Part shown: positions 26,461-37,300 of the stretch, piece after piece
Position numbering within the stretch: position 1 is the first letter of the stretch
Layout of the letters: every line of letters starts with the position of its first letter
From: Rheinheimera sp. MMS21-TC3
GTDB taxonomy: Bacteria > Pseudomonadota > Gammaproteobacteria > Enterobacterales > Alteromonadaceae
Length of the DNA stretch: 64,000 bases
Direction: 5' to 3'
Assembly (NCBI RefSeq): GCF_032229285.1
Contig: NZ_CP135084.1
Location: 1,736,001 to 1,800,000, forward strand
The notes under the pieces: generated by a model
The model's database searches: none
The model's input: the letters and a program-made list of their open reading frames with translations, nothing else
Told to the model about the DNA's origin: nothing
Translations under genes and position numbers: made by a program

Positions 26461-26618
26461 GGGGTCAGATCAAAATTAAATAGCAGCACTGCTTTTATTT
26501 GATTTTGCTGTGATTCTATTTTTTGTGCTGGCGGCTATGGAAACAGGCAGCGGCGGATTATAGAGCTTTTATTATCACCGGTGATTAAAGCGGTGGATGA
26601 AGGGGTAAGGGAGCGATG
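26461..26618 (+). repeat. module junction A/B: 90-bp element plus hlyD tail copy
   Basis: The first ~90 bases (GGGGTCAGATCAAAATTAAA, then TGATTTTGCTGTGATTCTAT) resemble the junction before module C at 29483. From 26548 the sequence copies the last 25 codons of hlyD in frame to its TGA (RRIIELLLSPVIKAVDEG). The similarity continues through the leader into the next LprI-like start. It marks a recombination boundary. Confidence 0.85.
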
Positions 26619-26652
26619 AGGTGTTCAGTGCTTAAACAACGCAGAGGTTTAG

Positions 26653-27795
26653 ATGAAGTTTAAATGGAAAGTGGCAGTAGGCCTTGCTTTGCCTGTAAAT
26701 GCAATGCTGGCAGGGTGGTTATACCTGCATATTAGCAACCAGAAAGCAGCAGATACAATTACAGAGTTTTACTGGCCAGACTTCAATTTCGAGCTGAACT
26801 GCACTGACACTGGCGCTAAAGTTGACATATGCTCCGATAAGTCATTGACGGATTTAGAGAAAGAGCTGGCTGTAGCTTATGCCAACGACAGTTTATGGCG
26901 GTATACCCAAGCATCTTTCGGTAATTACGATGATGTCTGTAAAAAAAGCAATATCAGAACCTGTTTAAGAGATCTTGAGAAACGCCAGCAGCGCTGGATA
27001 ACCCGAAAGCGCGACCGTTGCGACACGGCTAAATGTTTAACTAAGGCCTATCGCGCTCGGATCAGCGAGCTTAATGGTCAGTCTGAGCCGCTAGCATCTT
27101 TCAGGTTAGGGTTAAGTCACGAGCCTGTTGTATGTGATGCCATGCTCGAAATACTTAATCGCACCCCGCGAGAACAGTTAGGTGCTTGCGCGCACTATGA
27201 TTTTAGCACTACGCCTTTTACTCCTGTTACCACACGATTGACAGCCGAACATTGGCAAGAATTTGAACGCTTTAATTATAAAAAACGAGGGCAACAGCAA
27301 GAGCCATATTTTAAGCATTTGTCAGCAATGGAACAACGCTATCAAACAGGTTTACGGCGCTTATATGGAGTTCAATATCAGGACGCTAATAAGGATAACG
27401 TCGCTTGGTTGCAGGAAGTTCGCTTCCCCAGCCAGAGATGCCAAACCCAGCCCTATGGCTCTTATGACGAGAGACATCTTGCGCGCACAGAGCGTGATAA
27501 TCAGTTTAGCGCATTGGGTACTGCAGGTGAGCTACAGCATGCAGAAAAATACGGTTGGATGTCTGTTATTGCAGCACCGGCAGCAGGATACAACGGCGTG
27601 CTACACAAAGGCCAGTTACTTCGATTTAATGATGAGTGGTATGTACTTAACCAGGAAGGGTTGGAGCTGATAAATAGCCCGGAGCGATATGTTGTTCAAA
27701 AGCATTTAGTTAAATTGCTTAAATTAAATTTGGATAAAAGTAGTTATTCAATTTCAGGGCTAAAGCTGGCTTGTGGCTATTGGTATAACTACTAA
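26653..27795 (+). CDS. LprI/DUF1311-like membrane-anchored protein, module B
   Basis: A 380-residue paralogue of the module A and C proteins. It has an N-terminal anchor (FKWKVAVGLALPVNAMLAGW) and an LprI-like part (NCTDTGAKVDICSDKSLTDL, AVAYAND, QQRWITRKRDRC, CLTKAYRARISELNGQ). The shared VCDAMLEILNRTPREQLGAC block follows, and the C terminus is ACGYWYNY. The LNGQ-x-EPL block and the Cys positions are constant across the three; the C-terminal half is the most variable part. The leader up to the ATG is nearly identical to that before modules A and C. Confidence 0.7.
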   Translation: MKFKWKVAVGLALPVNAMLAGWLYLHISNQKAADTITEFYWPDFNFELNCTDTGAKVDICSDKSLTDLEKELAVAYANDSLWRYTQASFGNYDDVCKKSNIRTCLRDLEKRQQRWITRKRDRCDTAKCLTKAYRARISELNGQSEPLASFRLGLSHEPVVCDAMLEILNRTPREQLGACAHYDFSTTPFTPVTTRLTAEHWQEFERFNYKKRGQQQEPYFKHLSAMEQRYQTGLRRLYGVQYQDANKDNVAWLQEVRFPSQRCQTQPYGSYDERHLARTERDNQFSALGTAGELQHAEKYGWMSVIAAPAAGYNGVLHKGQLLRFNDEWYVLNQEGLELINSPERYVVQKHLVKLLKLNLDKSSYSISGLKLACGYWYNY

Positions 27796-27814
27796 TTTAC
27801 ATTCGAGGTGTGGG

Positions 27815-28300
27815 ATGAAAATACATATTCCTTTAATTTTGAAGTTTTCCCCTTTGGTTTTATTTTTAAGTGCACTGTTAAGTATCTTAGGTTATAGGCT
27901 TGAACTGATTGATGAATCCGATGCTCATTGTACTTCAGGTGTGCTTGTTAGTGGTGATTCAAATCCCCGAACAGGTAGTTATCATGTCAAATTAGAAAGT
28001 GATAATAAAATTATCTCAGGTAACGTTCGGCATGTACAAAATAACCGCATTGCGCTCGGTGGGCGATATTTAGGAAAGCGATATGATTATTGCTATGTAG
28101 ATAAATTTTCAATTGTATTGTTTTTCCCAAGTTCTATTCGTGAAATATATTTTAGAGAAAATCCTGAAATTTTTTTTAAGAATGAATTAGTCTCAGTTTC
28201 AAATGAAGCGGCATTTAAAGGTTTGTTTTTTAATTTTGTTAGTTTGATTTTTCTTTACTTCATTTCATTTTATTTTATAAGGATGTCTATTTATGAATAA
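27815..28300 (+). CDS. small membrane protein, module B
   Basis: ATG 27815, with GAGGTGTGGG upstream, gives 161 residues. An N-terminal span (LILKFSPLVLFLSALLSILG), a soluble central domain with a single HCTSG cysteine, and a C-terminal span (LFFNFVSLIFLYFISFYF) follow. Upstream frame sequence back to 27773 overlaps the LprI-like gene and is rejected as the start. It overlaps the following RTX start by eight bases, suggesting translational coupling. Confidence 0.65.
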   Translation: MKIHIPLILKFSPLVLFLSALLSILGYRLELIDESDAHCTSGVLVSGDSNPRTGSYHVKLESDNKIISGNVRHVQNNRIALGGRYLGKRYDYCYVDKFSIVLFFPSSIREIYFRENPEIFFKNELVSVSNEAAFKGLFFNFVSLIFLYFISFYFIRMSIYE

Positions 28301-29525
28301 TAATTACTTAGAGTATGTCAGGGATGCGATTTATGAAAATATCCTCAGTGTTCGATTGGAGGATTTAAAACTAGCTGCTGCTTACGCTGTTTTAATCGAT
28401 GTAATGCAGAGGGATGTCGATGCAAGCGAGAAAGCCCTTGCTGCGGGGTTAGTTTTTTTAGAGACGTTCAGTTACTTATCTGAGAACACATCAATTGATA
28501 TAAACGGAAAAAAAGTCAAGCTTTCGACACTTTCTGATAATTTAGGGATAGCAGGAGAGATATATAATTTTAGGTTTTTGTATAATACTGCAATTAGTGA
28601 ATTAAATGATCCTCGTAATATAGAAGGAAAGCTCTCCCAGGAAACAATTTCAGGGGTGTTTCTAAGTGTATCAAATATTGCTGACTCTATTATTGATGTT
28701 GTTGCGTCAAGATTTCCTTCAGTGCCTGCTAAGATTCTTCAGATTTTATCAAAAGCAATAAATATTTCTTTGGCATACTGGAATATGAATGCAGAGAGTT
28801 TGCAGGAGGCCATTGATTCAAATATAGAAAATATTGAAGCATTAGGTAGCCATCTTGAAGCGGAGCTTAACGAGCGTACCGGCGAATATATAAGTTTCTA
28901 CAATAACGCCTTACAGTCAGCTGCTGAAATTTCTGGTCTTAGTGTCGCCGAGTTAGGACAAGGGCCTGAAGGCTTACCTTCACCGGTGCAAATGTTGGAA
29001 AATTTGGCTGATGATGTAACTGGCGATTTAAAGGAACGCTTAAAGCGTGCGAAAGAAATTGGATTGAATGAATCTTATGAAGATGCCAAACTTCAAGTAG
29101 AAACCTGGATTGGCGAAGAAGAAGGCGATAAGGGCCAGTTTGACCGGATTGCTGAATGGCAGCTAACCGGCTGGTTGAAGTCAGCTTACGGTAAAGCACT
29201 AGACAAAATCCAATCCGATATTTTGTCTGACACTCATAGCGATACCCTCAACACTATCAACGCCCAACTTGCTGGCATTATCAATGGCTACAGCCATATC
29301 GACGAGGCCGACAAAGCCGCTATTCTTGCTGGCTGGCAGCAAAAATTTGCCGGTGAATTTGCCTTAGAGCGCAACGGCTCTGACGCTCTGCTGCTGGATG
29401 AAATAACCCGCTTAAAAGCCGAAATGGCCCGCCTGGGTGCAGGTGAAGGCACATCCATTTTAGATATGGTCAACCCAATTAATGGGATCACAGCAAAGTT
29501 AAATAGCAATTCTGCTTTTATTTGA
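28293..29525 (+). pseudogene. RTX protein N-terminal domain only, module B
   Basis: A 410-residue frame homologous along its whole length to residues 1-~395 of the full RTX protein at 31328. Matching blocks are LAAAYAVL-DV, the YNTAI stretch, ESLQEAIDSN, YIS-YNNA and the almost identical YSHIDEADKAAILAGWQQKF. After GEGTSILD it diverges (MVNPINGITAKLNSNSAF) and stops, exactly where the junction element starts. There are no RTX repeats or secretion signal, so it cannot be exported by the type I system unless rejoined. It resembles a displaced effector cassette. Confidence 0.75.
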
Positions 29526-29642
29526 TTTTTCTGTGATTCTATTTCTGGTGCTGGCGGGTATGAGAACAGCCAGCGGCGGATTATAGAGTTTTTATTATCA
29601 CCGGTGATTAAAGCGGTGGATGAAGGGGTAAGGGAGCGATGA
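29483..29642 (+). repeat. module junction B/C: 90-bp element plus hlyD tail copy
   Basis: This is the second copy of the junction found at 26461-26618. The hlyD tail copy starts at 29571 (RRIIEFLLSPVIKAVDEG and TGA at 29640-29642). The preceding 90 bases also supply the last codons of the truncated RTX frame. Confidence 0.85.
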
Positions 29643-29675
29643 GGAATTCAGCGCTTAAGCAATGCAGGGGTTTAG

Positions 29676-30827
29676 ATGAAGTTTAAATGGAAAGTGGCTG
29701 TAGGGTTTTTACTGCTGGGGGCTTTAGCAGGTGGTGCTGTTACCTACTGGCAGCAAGATAAAGCGCCAACAACAAAACGCCGCCTAGCTATTGAAGCGCC
29801 TGTATTTACGCCCGAGGTGGATTGCAGCAATGCTGTAACTGACGCAGAAAAACTGATCTGTGCAGATGAAATCTTAAAGCAGTTGGATGCAGAGTTAGCG
29901 GTTGCTTATCACAATGATCTGCTCTGGCAGTTGCATGCAGCAAAGTTTGCCATTAACCCGGAGCTGGAAATACAGCATGGCTGCATAAAGCAGCAACGTG
30001 AGCAATGCCAACAGCGGATTGAAGCAACACAACGACAGTGGGCGGCTGATAGCCGGGATCAATGTAAAACAGCTGATTGCCTGGTTGCAGCGTATAAAAG
30101 CCGCATTGCACAGATAAACGGCCAATCAGAGCCGTTACCAAACTTTCGCTTAAGCACCAACCGCAGGCCAGAAATGTGCGAAGCAATGCTGGAAGTATTA
30201 AACCGCACGTCAAGACAGCAGCTAGGAGCCTGTAACGAGTTTGATTTTTCTAATACGCCGTTTAGCCGAGTAGCTAATGACGCCGGACCAGATTTGCAAA
30301 TGCAGTTTGTGCAATACCAGCATGCTGACAGCAGAAATAGGGATGTGCCCTTTGAGCAACATTGGCCCGATATTGAGCAGCAGTACCATAGCGGCCTGAA
30401 AAAGCTGTTTGCTGTGCAGATTGATGCTGATGGCGATGGGCAAAATGAATGGCTTTTAGAATTCAATGAACCTCACTATGTGTGCAAAGTGTTGCCAGGA
30501 GTTAGCGTTGAGGAACGTAAATCTCAAGTACCTGGCAGCTACTATGAATGGAGCGAACTTAACAAAGAAGAACGGCTAGAACATGGTAATCGCCATGGCA
30601 GATACTCATCTATGACTCTTTTGAAAGATGGGAAAATTTATTCAGTTGAAGGTGGCAGGTTGATTCAATATCAGAACGAGTTATTAGTTCTTAGACAAGG
30701 ATTGATGATGGGTATTATTGATTCAAAAGTGAAGAACTGGATTGAACTTGATTACATTCCAAAAAAGCCATTTTCGGAAAATTATTGGTATTCTCATTCG
30801 TATTGTCAGTATTGGTATAACTATTAA
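29676..30827 (+). CDS. LprI/DUF1311-like membrane-anchored protein, module C
   Basis: A 383-residue paralogue directly upstream of the complete RTX gene, so it is the presumed cognate partner. It has an N-terminal anchor (VAVGFLLLGALAGGAVTYW) and an LprI-like part (CSNAVTDAEKLICADEILKQ, AVAYHND, QRQWAADSRDQC, CLVAAYKSRIAQINGQ). The block MCEAMLEVLNRTSRQQLGAC and the C terminus YCQYWYNY complete it. A DADGDGQNEW stretch (~250) looks like a calcium-binding loop. The body should be periplasmic. Immunity, chaperone or surface-retention roles are all possible. Confidence 0.7.
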   Translation: MKFKWKVAVGFLLLGALAGGAVTYWQQDKAPTTKRRLAIEAPVFTPEVDCSNAVTDAEKLICADEILKQLDAELAVAYHNDLLWQLHAAKFAINPELEIQHGCIKQQREQCQQRIEATQRQWAADSRDQCKTADCLVAAYKSRIAQINGQSEPLPNFRLSTNRRPEMCEAMLEVLNRTSRQQLGACNEFDFSNTPFSRVANDAGPDLQMQFVQYQHADSRNRDVPFEQHWPDIEQQYHSGLKKLFAVQIDADGDGQNEWLLEFNEPHYVCKVLPGVSVEERKSQVPGSYYEWSELNKEERLEHGNRHGRYSSMTLLKDGKIYSVEGGRLIQYQNELLVLRQGLMMGIIDSKVKNWIELDYIPKKPFSENYWYSHSYCQYWYNY

Positions 30828-30842
30828 ATTTAAAGGTTTTAA

Positions 30843-31325
30843 ATGAAATTAAAAGGTTTGTTTGGGTTTAAAGCAATTGTTTTAGTTTTATCACTGAGTT
30901 TTGCTTTTAGCTATTTTAACTATAAAAATGCACTAGTTACTGAACAGGATTTGTTTTGTGCGCTAGGAGTTCTTCAAAGTTCTGACAGTGCTGGTAGGGG
31001 GGGAGGTAGATATGTCCGTCTTAAACCAAATGATTTTTCAATTGAAATTGAAGGAGAGGTGCGTATCGGGGTAGGCAGTTTGATGAAGCTAGGTGAAGAA
31101 TATTACTTCTGCTTTATAGATAATTTTTCTTTCAATTTCGTTATTCCCGATTCTCGAGGGTACGTATATTTTCTTCCGGATGATTTAGAACGATCTGATT
31201 TTACTGCAGCTGTAGTTGCAAGGTCAAATTACCATGAGTGGCATGGTTTTTGGCTTAACTTCATTTCATGTTTGTTTTTTTACTTATTCGTTGTTTTAAC
31301 TTTTTTTAATAGGGAGCGTTATTAG
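30843..31325 (+). CDS. small membrane protein, module C
   Basis: 160 residues from ATG 30843 after AAAGGTTTTAA. Hydrophobic segments lie at the N terminus (AIVLVLSLSFAFSYF) and near the C terminus (FWLNFISCLFFYLFVVLTFF), with a soluble middle domain. It ends three bases before the RTX ATG, so the LprI-like gene, this gene and the RTX gene form one transcription unit. A YxFC-IDNFSF-like motif is shared with module B (YDYCYVDKFSIV). Confidence 0.65.
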   Translation: MKLKGLFGFKAIVLVLSLSFAFSYFNYKNALVTEQDLFCALGVLQSSDSAGRGGGRYVRLKPNDFSIEIEGEVRIGVGSLMKLGEEYYFCFIDNFSFNFVIPDSRGYVYFLPDDLERSDFTAAVVARSNYHEWHGFWLNFISCLFFYLFVVLTFFNRERY

Positions 31326-31327
31326 TT

Positions 31328-34300
31328 ATGAGCGGGCAATTTTTACGAGAAATCAAAAATATTTTTAGTGATGATTTAGATAAATTTCAATTGGCGGCAG
31401 CGTATGCAGTGTTGGACGATGTTTTAAAACGTGATGTTAGTTTGGGGGAAAAGTCACTAGCTGCGGCATTGGTTATTTTGGACACAATTAAGTTGATAGC
31501 TGAAAATACCACTATAGAAATAAGCGGAGAAAAAGTAAAACTTACGAAGGTCTTAGATTCTCTAGGAGTTATGGGTGAGATAGTAAATTTTTCGAATAAC
31601 TACAATACAGCAATTGATGAACTAGACGATCCCAAAAACAATGGTCAGCTATCTCCCCAAACTATCAGTGGTATCTTTTATGGTTTGTCAAATATAGTTG
31701 ATGTTGCAATTAACGCATTAACTTCTCATATACCAGCAGTACCAGCGCAAATACTAAAGTTTGCGTCAAAAACCATAAATATCTCGTTGGCATTCTGGCA
31801 TATTAATTCTGAAAGTTTGCAAGAGGCAATCGATTCGAATTTCAATAATATAAAGCTATTACACGATCGGTTCTCACTTGAACTTGAAAACCGCTCTTCT
31901 AGCTACATCAGCACCTACAATAATGCAGTACAAAAAGCCAGCGAGATATCTGGGCTGAGTATCGAAGAACTTGCCGGTGGCTTAGGTGACTCTTTAACTG
32001 TAGAGGCATTTATTAAAAATGTCGCGAGTGATGAAATTACCAAATTTAAAGATAGGTTGAACCGGGCTGAAGAGTTTGGCCTAAACGAATCTTACGATGA
32101 AGCTAAAGCTGCTGTAGAAATGTGGATTGGTGAAGAGGCAGGTGATAAAGGCCAATTTGACGCTTTGGCTGAAACGCAAATAACGATTTGGTTAAAAACA
32201 GTCTATGGCAACGCACTAGACAAAATCCAAGCCGATATTTTGTCTGACACTCATAGCGATACCCTTAACACTATCAACGCCCAACTTGCCGCAATTATCA
32301 ATGGCTACAGCCATATCGACGAGGCGGACAAAGCCGCTATTCTTGCTGGCTGGCAGCAAAAATTTGCCGGTGAATTTGCCTTAGAGCGCGCTGGCTCTGA
32401 TGCGTTGTTGTTGGCAGAAATTACCCGTTTGAAAACAGAAATGGCCTTGCTTGGAATTGGCGAAGGCACCTCGATATTAGATTTGCCCAACCCGGTTGAA
32501 CAGTTAAATACGTTGATTGAACAACAGCAAGCGGCGTTGCTTGAGGCTATGCAGGGTATTACTACTGGTTTCTTTGGTGAGTTTACCGATTATGTTAGCG
32601 GAGTGGATGAGCGGCAGCAGCAACGGGATGAGCTAGCTTTGTCAACGCCAGAAGGAATGCTTGATGCTGCCAGTATCTTTGCAGAGCAACCTACCAACGG
32701 GTACTTAAGTGACCTCAGTAAAGAAGAATGGATTGGTTATAAAGGTATTCGTTATAACGTGAATAAAACTCAAGCTGTTTTTTATGACGGCAATGTGTTT
32801 GAAGAGGGGCTTGAGTTCAATAGTAATAGTTATAGATTTGACGGCAGTAAAAGCGACGATATTTTACATGGTGCAGATGCCCATCGTAGCCGGTTATGGG
32901 GAAATGATGGCAATGACATTATTACACTTAGTGGTTCAGGTAGCACTGCTTATGGTGGTGCTGATAATGATCATATTTCAGCAGGTGGCACTGGACAGTA
33001 CAAAATTATTGGTGGTACCGGGCATGATACTGTAATAACAGGCATGTCACAGGATTTTGTTTTTTTAGACTCACAGGATGGAACCAATAACGCTGAATTA
33101 GATGGAGACGATTACGCATTAACAGGAGATGGAATAGATTGGGTAGATGGTGGTGATGGTAAAGACATTATTAATGCCGGCGAAGGAGACAACCTTGTTT
33201 TTGGTGGTAGGGGGCAAGACACAATTATTGTAGGTAATGGTAATAATCAAATTTTTTCAGATGGTTACTCTACGATGACAGAAAGTACTACTGTTAGCGA
33301 CGGTTTTGTTACAACAACTTGGGAACTTCAAGGATATGTCCATGCTGATACAGCGTTAGAAAAGAATCAGTTCAATGACCTGATAATGACGGGTAATGGT
33401 AACAATAGAATAGTAGCCGGTGCTGGCGACGATAACATTATAACGGGTGATGGCAATGATATTATTCATGGTGATGCTAGACCAGAAAATAAATATGTAA
33501 ATGTTGGCAATATTGAAATTGGAGAAGAGCTGCCGACGGACTATCACGGCAATGACACAATATATGCTGGTGGTGGCAACGATATTGTTTATGGCGGTGG
33601 AGGAGACGATTTTATAGATGGCGGCGCAGGCAACGATGTATTGTTTGGTGATGACCCGGATATTGAGGGGATTACTGGCAATGATACGATTTACGGCGGC
33701 GACGGTAACGACCAGATAGACGGCGGCGCTGGTGATGACAAACTCTATGGCGACGCAGGTAATGACATAATCTGGGGCCGGGACGGTAACGATAATATTG
33801 ACGGCGGCACGGGCGATGATTTGCTGGATGGTGGCGCCGGCGAGGACACCATTTTTGGTGGAGAAGGTAAAGACCAAATATGGGGTCGTGATGGTAATGA
33901 TACTTTGTTTGGGAATGATGGTGACGATGTTCTAAGCGGCGGTGACGGTGACGATACAATAGATGGCGGCAATGGTAACGATATTCTGCTGGCTGATGGT
34001 GGCAATAATGTATTGCTTGGTGGCGGTGGTAATGACAAGTTATATGTTTATTACGGCGCGACTGCCGGAGCAACAAATGTATTAGATGGTGGTGACGGTA
34101 ATGACCTGCTGGTTTCTGGTGTGGGTAACGATACCTTGCTTGGTGGGATTGGTGACGACAAGCTGCAAGCAGGTGCAGGTAATGACCAATTAGAGGGTGG
34201 AGTAGGAAATGATATTCTGCTCGGCCAGAGCGGTGACGATATCCTGAATGGTGGTAAAGGAAACGATAGGCTATTTGGTGGTTCAGGCAATGATGCCTAT

Positions 34301-37300
34301 ATTTTTAATAACGGTGACGGCCGGGACCAAATTGTTGATAGGTTAGGCTCAACCACTCTGCGTTTTAATGCTGCTACATCAGGTTCACTTCAGTTCATTA
34401 AAACTGCTTTCGCTGTGTTAATGCAACATGGCGAGGGCGATTTAGTCGAAATAGATAGTGCCAGTTTTGATGCCATTACAACTATTGAGTTGGGCGATGG
34501 CACAGAAATAGATATGGCAGAACTAAGGCTACAACTTGCCGAGCAGGATTTACCTGAAGATACTAAATACTTTTCTGTAGCAGGTGTGGAGCTGACACCA
34601 GAAATTGATATTGACGGTAAGCCCATCGTGCCAGTCGAAGCAGTCAAGCAGCTGGTTACTTTGGCTGATGGCACTGTTATTGAGTCGAAGAAGTCGCCTG
34701 CTTCAGGAGATACTTTGCTTGAAAGGCCGTTTGCAACCCCTTTGACAATTAATGGCACAGCTGATTCGGATACCTTGGTTGGAGGCGGTGGTGACGATAC
34801 CTTGTCTGGAATGGCTGGTGACGATGTGCTAGATGGCAGCGAAGGCGACGATCTACTTCGCGGTGGTGCTGGTAGTGATATTTATATGTTCAGTCGGGGC
34901 TGGGGCCAGGATACCATTGACAATTATGATACCGGTACAGATAAAACCGATGCCATTGTATTTGACGATGGAATATCACCAGAGGATATCCAGGTTAGTC
35001 GTGTAGGCACGCAGCTATTTTTGTTTATATCCGATAGCACTGACCAGATTAAAGTGACTAACTTCTTTCAAAATGATGGCAACAGTGATTATAGGCTGGA
35101 AGAAGTGCGGTTTGCCGACGGTACTGTATGGGGCGTGGATGAATTAAAACTTAAGTCTTTACAAGGAACAGATGGAAATGACGCTTTACAAGGTTTTAAT
35201 ACTGATGACAATTTAAATGGCGCCGCTGGTGATGACCGTATATTTGGTCGGTCGGGCAATGATCAATTATATGGTGGAGCCGGCGATGACATATTAGAAG
35301 GTGGGAGTGGTGATGACATTCTTGACGGTGGTGAAGGCGATGATAAGTTAATTGGTGGTGGTGGCAGCGATACTTATCGTTTTGCACGTGGTTGGGGACG
35401 CGACACAATTGATAATTACCATCATGACACTAGTACGTTAAAAACGGATGCCATTGAATTTGCTGAAGGCATTTTACCCGCTGATATCATTATAGATAAA
35501 TCTAGCCACGATTTAATATTGCGATTAGCAGATAGTTCAGACTCTATTAATGTTAAAGAATACTTTAGGGATGATGGCAATAATTCATTTAAGTTAGAAG
35601 AGATACGCTTTGCCGATGGGACAGTGTGGACCGCTGACCACGTCAAATCGCTGTCTATGCAAAGTACGGAAGGGGATGACGAAATAGATGGCTTTTCAAC
35701 TGATGATGTTATTCGAGGTGGATTTGGCGATGATCGGTTATATGGCGGCGGTGGTAATGACAAGCTATATGGCGATGAAGGGCATGACTGGCTTTTTGGT
35801 AATGACGGAGATGATGAGCTTTTCGGTGGTGCCGGCAATGATGCACTTGAAGGGCATGCTGACGATGACATCCTTGAAGGTGGTGAGGGTGATGATAGAT
35901 TATATGGAGGAGAAGGAAGTGATACTTATCGCTTTGCTCGCGGCTGGGGGCAAGATGAGATATGGAACTACAATGAAGGCATCAGCAAAACAGACGTCAT
36001 TGAGTTTTTGGAAGGTATTTCTCCGACCGATATTAGTTTAACCCGCTCTGGTGATTCATTGATTCTGTCTTTAATAGGTAGTAATGACCAGATAAAATTA
36101 TGGAATTATTTTGAGAATGACGGTTACAGCGCATATAAACTGGAAGAAATCCGTTTTACTGATGGTAGTGTACTAACCATTGAGCAAGTGAAACAGTTAG
36201 TGCTTCAAGGCTCCGCTGGTGATGATTCGCTTATTGGTTATGCCAGCGATGACGTCTTAAATAGTGATACTGGAAATGATTACATAAACGGTGGTGGAGG
36301 AAATGATCAGCTTTATGGTGGTGCAGGAAATGATTTTCTGGATGGGGGTGAAGGTAGCGATGTTTATCGCTTCTCCCGCGGTTGGGGCCAAGACACAATC
36401 CATAATTATGATGAAGGTGATAGTAAACTAGACGTTATTGAATTTGTTGATGACATTAAACCTGCTGATATCATAATTGGCCGGTCGGCTGATGATCTTG
36501 TATTAATGTTTAAAGGTAGTTCAGACAGTATTTACGTAATAAATTATTTCGAAAATAACGGCAACAGTACATACCGTTTGGAGCAGGTTCGTTTTGCTGA
36601 TGGTACTATTTGGGATATTGCGGCAATAAATAACGTAGTGGTTGATGTTTCAGAGATAACTAACCCCATTGAAGGCTCTGATGATGCAGACATAATTAAT
36701 GGCCTTGATAGTAACGACATTATATATGGCCATGATGGTGATGATTCCCTTTACGGACACGGAGGTGATGACCGTATTTACGGAGGCACCGGAAATGATG
36801 TAATTGAAGATAGCGAAGGCAACAACCAACTCTTTGGCGAAGACGGCAACGATACTATTACTGGAACAGGTCTACTTGATGGTGGTGCAGGCGATGACAC
36901 TCTTGAAGGTAATGGAGCAGACACTCTGCGCGGTGGTGAGGGTAACGACACCTTAATAGCCCATAGCGATACCTGGACGCAAAATAGTAATACGCTTGAA
37001 GGCGGCAAGGGCAACGATACGATTTACGGCGGTTTTGGCGACGATACCTACATTTTTAATTTAGGTGATGGCGAAGACGTAATTATTGAACGGCGCCAGG
37101 GCGAAGCCTACAGCAATGTTGATGCATCAAATGATACCTTGCAGTTTGGTGAGGGTATTGCGGCGGACGATTTAATGTTTGTTCGTAGTGGCAGTGATTT
37201 GCTGATCCGCCATAGCAATGGTAGTGACAGCATTACTGTGCAAAATTGGTTTGCCGGCTCTGCCCATTACAAGCTGAATAGCCTGACATTTGCTGATGGC

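Noticed and set aside
24646-30827. True lysozyme inhibitors
   Set aside because: Only the N-terminal third follows the DUF1311 pattern; the proteins are about three times longer, so the name describes a domain, not a proven function.
33356-34290. Long minus-strand ORFs opposite the RTX gene
   Set aside because: They mirror the Gly/Asp-rich codons of the RTX repeats, giving low-complexity Ser/Pro/His products, and have no ribosome sites.
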